DNA of 15,707 nt, taken from assembly GCA_050011895.1 (NCBI GenBank), contig JBEKIF010000080.1, positions 1-15,707 on the forward strand, written 5' to 3'. The DNA is from DATBGO01 sp050011895. GTDB taxonomy: Bacteria; Actinomycetota; Actinomycetes; Streptosporangiales; Streptosporangiaceae. A program made the position numbers and the translations under genes. Shown one piece after another: positions 1 to 5,751 of the stretch; the first letter of the stretch is position 1; each line of letters starts with the position of its first letter. The notes under the pieces are model-generated. The model saw only the letters and a list, made by a program, of their open reading frames with translations. It made no database searches and was not told the DNA's origin.

Positions 1-273
1 GCGAGCCGGTTGTGTGACCGGATGCAGGCGGCGGGCCTGGTGTCGCGGGATCGGGCGGTGGTGAGCCGCCGGGAGATTGTGGTGGTGCCGACGGAGTCGG
101 GGCGGCGGCTGGCGGAGTGGGTGCGGGGGCGCCGGCGGGCGGCCCTGGGGGCGCTGCTTTCGGGGATGACGGCGGGGGGGCGCGACGCGCTGGCGCGCGG
201 GCTCGGGGAGCTCGCTGATGGCGGCGCCGCCGGGGCGGCCGACGGCGAGCGGGGCCGGGCAGGAACCGCTTAG
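1..273 (+). CDS. MarR-like winged-helix regulator, C-terminal part (5' end outside window)
   Basis: The frame is open from the first base, so the gene begins upstream of the window. What is visible starts in the recognition helix (ASRLCDRMQAAGL), continues through the beta-wing (about residues 13-32, with the hydrophobic strand EIVVVP) and ends in a long helical dimerisation tail. This is the normal second half of a MarR-family transcription factor, about 90 residues. The first 39 bases are identical to 14647-14685, inside another MarR-like gene that is cut off where this one continues. The coding strand is strongly G-ending (gcg, cgg, ctg, ggg), like the sigma factor at 14822 and unlike the neighbouring minus-strand genes. 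The TAG stop (271-273) overlaps the TAA stop of the convergent DUF3040-like gene. The DNA target and ligand cannot be inferred. Confidence 0.75.
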   Translation, partial: ASRLCDRMQAAGLVSRDRAVVSRREIVVVPTESGRRLAEWVRGRRRAALGALLSGMTAGGRDALARGLGELADGGAAGAADGERGRAGTA

Positions 274-623
274 CGGCCGACCTGACTCTCCGTCCGGACC
301 GCCGCCCCCGGATTGCAGATGCCTTGCTTGCCTGCGACCACGTAGGCAGTCCCGCTGGCGACTCGCCCGGTAGAGCAGCGTGTGCTGGGAACGAATGATC
401 CGAGCACAACCGAACTCACGATCACGACGACGACAACCGGGATGAGCATGGCCGGCCGGAGCAGCCGGGCGAGCCGCCCTTTGAGTTCTTCAACCTTCGG
501 CATTTCGTCGTGCGACGTGAGCCGGGCGAAGATCGCGAACAACGAGGTAAGGTGCGGATCACGAGCCTGAAGAATCATTTCGATCTGGTCGAGAACCCGC
601 TGCTGGCGGGCAGGCAAACTCAT
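270..623 (-). CDS. DUF3040-like small membrane protein
   Basis: The product is 117 residues. The N-terminus (MSLPARQQRVLDQIEMIL, then a QARDPHL segment) is the signature of the actinobacterial DUF3040 family: a short amphipathic helix with an acidic-Pro motif, followed by membrane helix. One clear transmembrane segment follows a basic RLARLLRP stretch (about residues 55-78, rich in Val/Ile). The tail contains two Cys residues that could lie outside the membrane. I chose ATG 623 because it has a good ribosome site (GGAGAAGAG directly upstream) and matches the family start. The frame stays open upstream to an ATG at 821 and would add a second hydrophobic stretch, but with no ribosome site. The function of the family is unknown. 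The gene ends tail-to-tail with the MarR fragment, stop codons overlapping. Confidence 0.7.
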   Translation of the reverse strand: MSLPARQQRVLDQIEMILQARDPHLTSLFAIFARLTSHDEMPKVEELKGRLARLLRPAMLIPVVVVVIVSSVVLGSFVPSTRCSTGRVASGTAYVVAGKQGICNPGAAVRTESQVGR

Positions 624-866
624 CTCTTCTCCGGTCTGTTCATCCCTCGCGCTGCAGACGCCGTCAACGTTCACGTCCATGCTGGCCAGGCCCAACGTGA
701 TTATGGTAGCGACCGCGCCCACTGCTACCCCGCCAGCGGAAAGAGGCACCCGGCAGCCGGTGCGTAGCGAAGCCCCAAGATTACCTGGAGTTATCGTGCC
801 CCCGGGGCTCATCGCTGCCATTGAGCCGCGCTCGGCGGATCGGATGCCAAGGAGGCAGGCGGACTT

Positions 867-1922
867 TCAGCGCTCGGGCGCATCGGCGGGGGGAGCGATC
901 TCCCCGGGCGTCCGAGGGGTCTGACTGGCGGCCCCGGCACCGGGCGGGCGATCGCTGTACGACACCTCCACGTGCTGTTCCTCCCGGCGCTGATTCTGCA
1001 GCGCCTGCATTGCCATCGACGCACGGTCAGCTTCGGTCAGCGGAGGCTGGACAATCGTTCTCGGCCACAGCCGCCGCGCGAGCACCACGTTGATCTCAGC
1101 GGAATAGACGGTGATCTCGACGGCCAGGTATATCCAGGCGATGAGGCCGAGCACTGTAGCGAAGACGCCGTAAACCGAGTCGCTGTGCAGATAGTGGCGG
1201 ACCAGGAAGGTGCCAAGGGCCTGCAGCAGCGTCCAGGCAATGCCGCCAGTGATCGCGCCGGGCAAGAGCTTGCGGCTTGGTACGCCCTTAGGAGTCAGGA
1301 CGCGGAAGCCGATGAGGTAGATGGCTATGTTCACCAGGGCCGCGAGCACTTCGACGAGCACGGCCGTGAGCGTGCCGTTGTGACCGAAGGCATCCAGGCC
1401 GGCCAGCAGCGTCGTGAGGATCAAGCCGAGACCGAGGACACCGATGAATAGCGCGGCCCGGCCGAGGCGCTGCACATATCCAGGCCGGGCAGGGCCGGGC
1501 AGGTTCCACACCTGCGCCATCGTGAACAGCCCGGCCTGGGCGAGCCCGCTGGCGCCCCAGATCAAGACGAGCAGCCCGATGACGAGTCCGATCACGCTCG
1601 ACCGCCGGAGCACGTGAACGTTGCCTGTAAGTTGCTGACCGATCAGCGGAAACTGGTTCTCGACTGTGCGCAGCACGTCGTGACGTATCGCCGGGTTCCC
1701 CGCCGCCACCAGGCCAAGGATGGTCACCAGCACAAGTAGCAGCGGGAACAAGGAGACGAAGCTCGAATATGCCAGGTTGGCTACGAGCACTCCGCCGTTG
1801 TCGTCGCCGTACTTCTTGATGACGCCGAACAGGAAGGCGGTCACTTTGTGCCGCTGCTGGGCCGCGTCCACCCCGCGCAGCACGCGCTCTGCTGGGTTCA
1901 CGCATGCCGCCACGGCCGCCAC
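867..1922 (-). CDS. YihY/virulence factor BrkB family membrane protein
   Basis: The product is 351 residues. The N-terminal motif KKYGDDNGGVLVANLAYSSF followed by SLFPLLLVLVT is the hallmark of the YihY/BrkB family (formerly misnamed RNase BN). About six membrane helices follow, including the segments near residues 48-72, 108-131, 152-175 and 235-275, the last containing the family-typical GVFATVLGLIAWIYLAVEI. The C-terminal 60 residues are hydrophilic and Pro/Ala-rich, with no visible domain. The family is an inner-membrane protein of uncertain role, possibly a transporter or envelope factor. The start is uncertain: GTG codons at 1922, 1913 and 1901 are in frame and none has a strong ribosome site. 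A possible stress-sigma promoter lies about 60-80 bases upstream (1981-2005). It is followed at 624-866 by a gap with no gene I can support. Confidence 0.85.
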   Translation of the reverse strand: MAAVAACVNPAERVLRGVDAAQQRHKVTAFLFGVIKKYGDDNGGVLVANLAYSSFVSLFPLLLVLVTILGLVAAGNPAIRHDVLRTVENQFPLIGQQLTGNVHVLRRSSVIGLVIGLLVLIWGASGLAQAGLFTMAQVWNLPGPARPGYVQRLGRAALFIGVLGLGLILTTLLAGLDAFGHNGTLTAVLVEVLAALVNIAIYLIGFRVLTPKGVPSRKLLPGAITGGIAWTLLQALGTFLVRHYLHSDSVYGVFATVLGLIAWIYLAVEITVYSAEINVVLARRLWPRTIVQPPLTEADRASMAMQALQNQRREEQHVEVSYSDRPPGAGAASQTPRTPGEIAPPADAPER

Positions 1923-1980
1923 GGCCGCTGCGGCCGTCGCGCCGATCGCGCAATGACGAGGCCTTCCATCGACGTTCGCG

Positions 1981-2005
1981 CTGCCCGATGGGAGGGTTTG
2001 TAAAC
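1981..2005 (-). promoter_or_regulatory. Possible SigB/SigF-type promoter upstream of the YihY-family gene
   Basis: Read on the minus strand, GTTT (2005-2002) is followed after 15 bases by GGGCAG (1986-1981). The actinobacterial SigB/SigF consensus is GTTT, 14-16 bases, GGGTAT, so the -35 is perfect and the -10 matches 4 of 6. It lies in an unusually AT-rich patch for this genome, containing the near-palindrome GTTTGTAAAC. The transcript start would fall about 50 bases before the YihY-family start. The -10 is imperfect, so this is weak on its own. Confidence 0.3.
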
Positions 2006-2030
2006 ATTTTCAGGGCAGTCTCACGGCAGT

Positions 2031-3131
2031 TCAGGAACGGCCTTTGGACGACGCGGCATCTTCCGCCTGCGCGGCATCTTCGGCCCTCGCTGGCTGCTGC
2101 TCGTCGGGCGAGCCTTTCGGGTTCAATTCGGAGAGCGCGCCGCGCATCGCGTTCAACCCGGCACCCTTGGGCACCTTCATAGAGACGTACGCAACCGCCC
2201 CGGTGGGAATGGGCAGCCAGAAGTTCACCAGCCGCCACGCGAGCACGCCAAGGGTGGCGATGCTCCTGGTGAGACCGAAGGTCACCAATAGCACCGGCGT
2301 TACCGATTCGATGACGCCGAGACCGCCCGGCGTTACCGGGATGACGCCGAGCACGTTGGCGATCCCGTAGGCGGCGAACAGCCCGACCGGGTTGGCGAAG
2401 CCGCCGAAGGCCGCGATGAAACACCACAGCGACGCGGCGTCGAGCAGCCAGTTCAGCGATGCCCAGGTCAGCGAGCGGACCAGCACGGACCGGTCAGTGG
2501 CCAGGGCGCGCAGCGACTCGCTTGCCTGCCGCACGATCTGCTCGAGCCGGTCGCTGCCGACGTGCGGGATCGGCCGGCCGATAGCCCGGACGATGCGCAC
2601 TGCCCGCTTCCCGTTGCGGGTAATCCCGAACACCAGCGCCGCGATCAGGGCGAGGGCCACCGCGCCGACGATGGCGACCGTCACGTAGATCGGATGGAAG
2701 CCTTCCAGCGGGATCGAGATCACCAGGGCCAGCCACAGCAGCACGTTCAGCACGACCGTCGAGCCCATGCCCTTGGTCGCCATCATCACGCCGACATCGG
2801 TGCCAGCCACGCCCTCATTCGTGAACAGCTTGTAGCCGATCCCGGCGCTGCCGACGGTCCCCGCCGGAATGACATGCGCCACCGCGGCGGCGGACATGTC
2901 GATGCGGAATAGCCTGGACAGGCTCAGCCTGGGCGCCCCGCCCGGCAGCAGCGCGCGGGTCAGCAGCGCGTAGCAGAACAGTGAGAAGCCCTCGAGCACC
3001 ACTCCGGCAGCCACCCAGGCGCCATTGATGCCTCCCAGCAGGGAGAGGTCTCTTCTCGCGCCGATGAGTTCGGGGATGACTAGGTACTCGATGATCAGGA
3101 TCAGCACGAAGATCAGCGCCCCGCGGCGCAC
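2031..3131 (-). CDS. Flippase-like membrane protein (UPF0104 / LPG-synthase TM domain family)
   Basis: From the GTG at 3131 the product is 366 residues with about eight membrane helices. The motif VIPVTPGGLGVIE (residues 263-275) and the segment SAAAVAHVIPAGTVGSAG (80-97) are characteristic of the integral membrane domain found in lysylphosphatidylglycerol synthase N-termini and UPF0104 proteins, which flip or accommodate lipids. No synthetase domain is attached, so this is a stand-alone membrane domain. The C-terminus is hydrophilic, with a small internal repeat (AEDAAQAEDAA). The true start is probably further upstream. The frame stays open from 3131 back to 3326 and encodes a basic segment (RRSRWRFLLKHPVRR) just before the first helix, as expected of a cytoplasmic lead-in, preceded by a 13-residue tandem repeat. 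The only upstream in-frame start candidates are CTG codons. One at 3326 overlaps the stop of the AI-2E gene (CTGA). Confidence 0.85.
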   Translation of the reverse strand: MRRGALIFVLILIIEYLVIPELIGARRDLSLLGGINGAWVAAGVVLEGFSLFCYALLTRALLPGGAPRLSLSRLFRIDMSAAAVAHVIPAGTVGSAGIGYKLFTNEGVAGTDVGVMMATKGMGSTVVLNVLLWLALVISIPLEGFHPIYVTVAIVGAVALALIAALVFGITRNGKRAVRIVRAIGRPIPHVGSDRLEQIVRQASESLRALATDRSVLVRSLTWASLNWLLDAASLWCFIAAFGGFANPVGLFAAYGIANVLGVIPVTPGGLGVIESVTPVLLVTFGLTRSIATLGVLAWRLVNFWLPIPTGAVAYVSMKVPKGAGLNAMRGALSELNPKGSPDEQQPARAEDAAQAEDAASSKGRS

Positions 3132-3170
3132 CGGGTGCTTGAGGAGAAAGCGCCAGCGACTCCGGCGCGG

Positions 3171-3326
3171 CTGCGGGCCTTCGCCCGGCTGCCCGGTGGC
3201 CCCGTTCAGCTGGCGGTCGTCGTCGGCCTGCCCGGTGGCCCCGTTCAGCTGGCGGTCTTTACCGGCCTGCCCGGTGGCCGCGGTCAGCTGGCGGTTTTCG
3301 CCGGCTTGCCCGGCGGTCCCGCTCAG
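3171..3326 (-). repeat. 39-bp tandem repeat, four units
   Basis: Four consecutive 39-base units start at 3326, 3287, 3248 and 3209 (minus strand), each beginning CTG and containing GGGCA(A/G). On the minus strand, in the frame of the flippase-like gene, they read as a hydrophilic 13-residue repeat of the form QLNGATGQAGKDR with variation at several positions. The last unit diverges at its end. The period is a multiple of three and no unit introduces a stop, consistent with a coding minisatellite forming a flexible cytoplasmic N-terminus. The opposite strand is also open, as is common in GC-rich DNA, so openness alone is not proof. Confidence 0.85.
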
Positions 3327-4513
3327 CTGGAGTCCAGGCGGCGGAACGTCACCTCATGCAGCAGGAGACGGACAGCGGCGGCTGCGGGGATCGCTACCAG
3401 GGCGCCGATGATGCCCATCAGCGCGCCGCCGACGAGGACGGCCACGACCGTCACGACCGCGGGCACCGCCACCGTCCTGCCCATGATCCTCGGCACGATC
3501 AGGTAGTCCTCAGCCAGCCGGTAAGCAATGTAGAAGCCCAGGGTAGCTATGGCGATCGGGAGCGACACGGTGAGCGCGACCAGGGAAACGGCGGCCCCGC
3601 CAATGGTGGACCCGATGACCGGGATCAGGTCAAGGAAGGCGACAAGCAGCGACAGCAGCAACGGGTAGGGGATCCCGAAGGCAAGCAGCCAGATGTAGGT
3701 GCCTGCCCCGGCTATCGCGGAGGTCAGGAAGTTGCCGAGCACGTAGCCGCCGACCTTCGTGAAGATCTCGTCGCCGATCAGGATGACGCGGGCCCGCCGG
3801 GACTGCGGTGCGAGCCGGTAGGCAAACAGCTTAATGCGGGGCATGCCGGCCAGGAAATAGATCGTGAGGACGGCCACAACCAGCAATGAGGTCGCCGCGC
3901 TGAGCACAAGTTCCCCGGCTCCGAGGACGCCGCCGATCAGTGCGGTACCCCTGGTGGAGAGCAGCTTGGACAGGCGCTGCTGGATCTGATACTGCGTGTT
4001 CAGCTTGCCCAGCTCGGAATTGTGGTCCTGCAGCGAGTGCATGTAGTGGGGCAGCTGCTGGGTCAGCCCGGTGGCCTGCGCGGCCAGCGGCGGGATCGCT
4101 GAGGCGAGGAAGCCGGCGACCACGGCCAGCGCGGCGAGGACAATGACGATCACGGCCACGGGACGGGGCAGGCCGCGGCGGGTGAGCCAGCTGACAGCGG
4201 GATCGAGGCCTGCCGCAATGAACAGCGCTAGGCCGATGAGGACCAGCACCGAGCGCGCTCTGATCACCACCTCGACGAGGCCGTAGGTGACTGCCACCCC
4301 GGCGGCCGCCGCCATCCCGACGAAGAACGGCGAGCGCTTGTTCAGCGGCTGGCCCGGGTGGCCGAGGCCGTTGGTCTTGTCGGCGATGGCGGCCGCGGTA
4401 TCGAGCGCCTCCTGCATGCGGTCCGGGGCCGCCGGCTGGCCCTGCATGCGGTCCTGGGCCTCCGGCTGGCCCGGCGCGCCGTCGTCTGGCGAGGACGTCA
4501 CGGTTGCGGACAA
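3323..4513 (-). CDS. AI-2E (PerM/TqsA-like) family transporter
   Basis: The product is 396 residues. A hydrophilic N-terminus of about 60 residues with a ten-residue tandem repeat (QPxAxDRMQ) leads into about eight membrane helices. Family signatures are FLDLIPVIGSTIGG (293-306) and EDYLIVPRIMGRTV (335-348), both typical of the AI-2E transporter family, whose members export or exchange small solutes (quorum signal, Na+/H+ exchange) in different bacteria. The substrate here is unknown. The start is TTG at 4513, preceded by a strong ribosome site (AGGAG about 7 bases upstream). It is probably co-transcribed with the upstream HHE gene (62-base gap). Its TGA stop overlaps a CTG that is in frame with the downstream flippase-like gene. 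Confidence 0.88.
   Translation of the reverse strand: MSATVTSSPDDGAPGQPEAQDRMQGQPAAPDRMQEALDTAAAIADKTNGLGHPGQPLNKRSPFFVGMAAAAGVAVTYGLVEVVIRARSVLVLIGLALFIAAGLDPAVSWLTRRGLPRPVAVIVIVLAALAVVAGFLASAIPPLAAQATGLTQQLPHYMHSLQDHNSELGKLNTQYQIQQRLSKLLSTRGTALIGGVLGAGELVLSAATSLLVVAVLTIYFLAGMPRIKLFAYRLAPQSRRARVILIGDEIFTKVGGYVLGNFLTSAIAGAGTYIWLLAFGIPYPLLLSLLVAFLDLIPVIGSTIGGAAVSLVALTVSLPIAIATLGFYIAYRLAEDYLIVPRIMGRTVAVPAVVTVVAVLVGGALMGIIGALVAIPAAAAVRLLLHEVTFRRLDSS
4411..4470 (-). repeat. 30-bp tandem duplication inside the AI-2E transporter N-terminus
   Basis: Positions 4411-4440 and 4441-4470 are direct copies differing at two of 30 bases. They encode two ten-residue copies (about residues 15-34 of the transporter) in the cytoplasmic N-terminal tail, so the duplication keeps the frame. 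Confidence 0.9.
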
Positions 4514-4575
4514 GGGGTTCTCCTGACGGCGCTTCTGGTCCGGCGATGACCTGGCCCTGAGTCACGGCCGGGTCA

Positions 4576-4791
4576 TCACTCCCTGAGGTGTTCCTCGACG
4601 ATCTCTGACTCCACCGGCCTGGCGGGAGCATGTCTGGACGTCATGGCGATCAGCTGATCGGTAAGATTGTTGCGCGCTCCGAGCTGATTGCCGGTGGCGC
4701 CGGTCAGCGCCGTCGGTCCGCTGTGCAGCTGGGTGAGCAGCCGGTTCACTTCATCGTGGTCCTGCTTCAGCACCTCGAACACGTCGGCCAT
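4576..4791 (-). CDS. Truncated hemerythrin-like (HHE) domain protein
   Basis: The product is 71 residues. The N-terminus MADVFEVLKQDHDEVNRLL is the classic start of actinobacterial HHE cation-binding proteins, which form a four-helix bundle holding a di-iron site. The first metal-ligand His (residue 12) is present and helix 2 follows (LTDQLIAMTSRH). After that His the usual HxxxEE...FWPAV motif is not recognisable, and the protein ends at EEHLRE. Full members are about 150-190 residues, so helices 3-4 and most iron ligands are missing. The start at 4791 has a good ribosome site (AGGGGG 6 bases upstream). A close match to a stress-sigma promoter lies just upstream (4835-4859). No remnant of the lost half is visible downstream before the AI-2E gene. 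It could be a decayed gene or a retained short form. Confidence 0.65.
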   Translation of the reverse strand: MADVFEVLKQDHDEVNRLLTQLHSGPTALTGATGNQLGARNNLTDQLIAMTSRHAPARPVESEIVEEHLRE

Positions 4792-4834
4792 GTCCGGCCC
4801 CCTGTCCTTACTGGTCTGCGCTGGGGACTGTCGG

Positions 4835-4859
4835 CTACCCCCAGCCATCTGGCGCAAAC
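4835..4859 (-). promoter_or_regulatory. SigB/SigF-type stress promoter for the HHE/AI-2E operon
   Basis: On the minus strand, GTTT (4859-4856) is separated by 15 bases from GGGTAG (4840-4835). This matches the actinobacterial SigB/SigF consensus GTTT, 14-16 bases, GGGTAT at 9 of 10 positions. The predicted transcript start is about 35-40 bases before the ATG at 4791, a normal leader length. It would make the HHE, AI-2E and possibly flippase genes part of a stress regulon. A sigma factor of the right family is encoded at 14822-15703, but genomes like this usually carry several, so which one acts here is unknown. Confidence 0.6.
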
Positions 4860-4890
4860 AGGGTCACGGGCCGGCCGGGAGGTGGTGGCT

Positions 4891-4929
4891 ATGACGGCGG
4901 GGCAGCTCAGCGATCCGCGGCCGGAGTGA
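4891..4929 (+). CDS. 12-codon leader ORF coupled to the small membrane protein
   Basis: An ATG at 4891 is preceded by a strong ribosome site (GGGAGGTGG, 4877-4885) and encodes MTAGQLSDPRPE. Its TGA (4927-4929) overlaps the ATG of the next gene as TGATG, a standard arrangement for translational coupling. The downstream ATG has only a closely spaced GGAG of its own, so ribosomes may reach it mainly by termination-reinitiation. The peptide has no run of one amino acid that would suggest an attenuator. It is small enough that it could be fortuitous. Confidence 0.4.
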   Translation: MTAGQLSDPRPE

Positions 4930-5129
4930 TGGCGATCCTCGGGCTAGCCACCGTATGCCTGGCCATCTCCGCCGCAGTGTTGCTGGTGGCCGGTTTCGTC
5001 GCCGAGAGCCTGCCGGCGGCGATCATCACCGCAATCGTCGTGTCCCTGTTCGGCGGACTGTGGTTCGTCTTCCCGCTGATTCGCCGCGAGGACAACAGCG
5101 AGTCAGAAGGTGCCGGACCGGTGCATTGA
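4929..5129 (+). CDS. Small two-helix membrane protein, unknown function
   Basis: The product is 66 residues with two hydrophobic helices (about 2-22 and 28-50), separated by a short turn (VAESLP). A short acidic hydrophilic tail follows (RREDNSESEG), probably cytoplasmic given the RR at the membrane edge. I do not recognise a family; small proteins of this shape are common in actinobacteria and mostly uncharacterised. The ATG at 4929 overlaps the stop of a 12-codon leader with a strong ribosome site. The in-frame GTG at 4926 is an alternative. It is divergent from the HHE gene and followed by about 620 bp with no intact gene. Confidence 0.55.
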   Translation: MAILGLATVCLAISAAVLLVAGFVAESLPAAIITAIVVSLFGGLWFVFPLIRREDNSESEGAGPVH

Positions 5130-5415
5130 CGGAGGCCGGGGATCGTCCCGGACACACGGCCGCGGATACCGAAGCGATCGGTGGGTAGGGGGAGTGGTCG
5201 GCGCGGGCCGAGCCGGCTCCGCGAGCTCGGCAAAGCCGGCGACCCGTGGGCCAGCCTGGCCAGCCGCCGATACGGGCTCGCGAAGGCTACCGGGGCGCTT
5301 GGCGAGCTGTCGGCCGACCACCGGCCGGCGCTAGCCCCTGGTCAGTAGCGGCGCTGGCGCCAATGCTGTCGTTGTTTCCGGCTATTTCCGCAGCAAATGT
5401 GGCGTCGGTGCTAGC

Positions 5416-5475
5416 GAAACGGCCGGGTTCAGGTGAATATCAGGGGAAACGGCCGGGTTCAGGGGAACATCAGGT
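5416..5475. repeat. 30-bp tandem duplication upstream of the CHAD remnant
   Basis: Two units start at 5416 and 5446, each beginning GAAACGGCCGGGTTCAGG, differing at three of 30 positions. Each contains a near-palindrome (TTCAGGTGAA in the first). On the minus strand an open frame reads two ten-residue copies of the form SPDxxLNPAV, and on the plus strand another reads KRPGSGExQ. Neither is a convincing protein. Confidence 0.85.
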
Positions 5476-5493
5476 GAACGGTGGCGGGGGCGG

Positions 5494-5670
5494 ATGCGGG
5501 GCGGCATCGTCAGGGACCTCGGCGTGCAGGCACAGCTGGCTGGCGAGAACGCGTTCAGTTTCGGCATTCTGTACGAGGACGACAGTCGCCTCGCAGCGAG
5601 TCTCGGCCGGCAGGCCGGGCGCGCCTGGAAGCAGGCGTCGCGGCATAAATGCAGCAGGTGGCTGCGCTAG
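5494..5670 (+). pseudogene. CHAD-domain C-terminal remnant
   Basis: This open frame of 58 codons contains LGVQAQLAGENAFSFGILYE and then SLGRQAGRAWKQASRHKCSRWLR in two consecutive stretches. The ENAFSFG block, the aromatic AWK segment and the terminal RWLR are what the C-terminal end of a CHAD domain looks like (histidine-rich all-helical domain that binds polyphosphate). The domain is normally over 200 residues, so only the last fifth or so is present and the histidine-bearing helices are absent. Upstream the frame runs into the tandem repeat and meets a stop at 5434. The ATG at 5494 has GGGGGCGG in front, which could be read as a ribosome site, so expression as a short peptide cannot be excluded. 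The assignment rests on recognition of the motif, not on a search. Confidence 0.5.
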
Positions 5671-5751
5671 TTCGATTACTCTGACGGATCGCCTCCAGCT
5701 CGGGGCGGCAACCCGCACCATTATGTCCGCCCCTCGTTCTGGAGTGCCGCG

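Larger units (their letters stand above)
5130..5751 (+). other. Gap before treY: decayed sequence, tandem repeat and CHAD remnant
   Basis: This 622-base stretch has no intact conventional gene. It holds a short open frame at 5181-5348 (GTG start, no ribosome site) ending in a plausible helical stretch (SRRYGLAKATGALGELSADH) that I cannot assign. It also holds a 30-bp tandem repeat (5416-5475) and a CHAD-domain remnant (5494-5670). Near the end, GGAG at 5741-5744 is the treY ribosome site. I could not identify a convincing promoter for treY; CATTAT at 5719-5724 resembles a -10 but has no matching -35. Confidence 0.5.

Noticed and set aside
700..705. CATAAT on the minus strand as a -10 element for the DUF3040-like gene
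   Set aside because: No plausible -35 at 16-18 bases; a single hexamer is not enough.
1288..2427. Long minus-strand open frame (379 codons) across the YihY-family and flippase-like genes
   Set aside because: It is Arg-rich low-complexity protein lying over two well-recognised membrane-protein genes in another frame; typical of GC-rich shadow frames.
3831..4631. Minus-strand open frame of 266 codons
   Set aside because: It overlaps the AI-2E gene out of frame and is Arg/Gly/Pro-rich, with no family motif.
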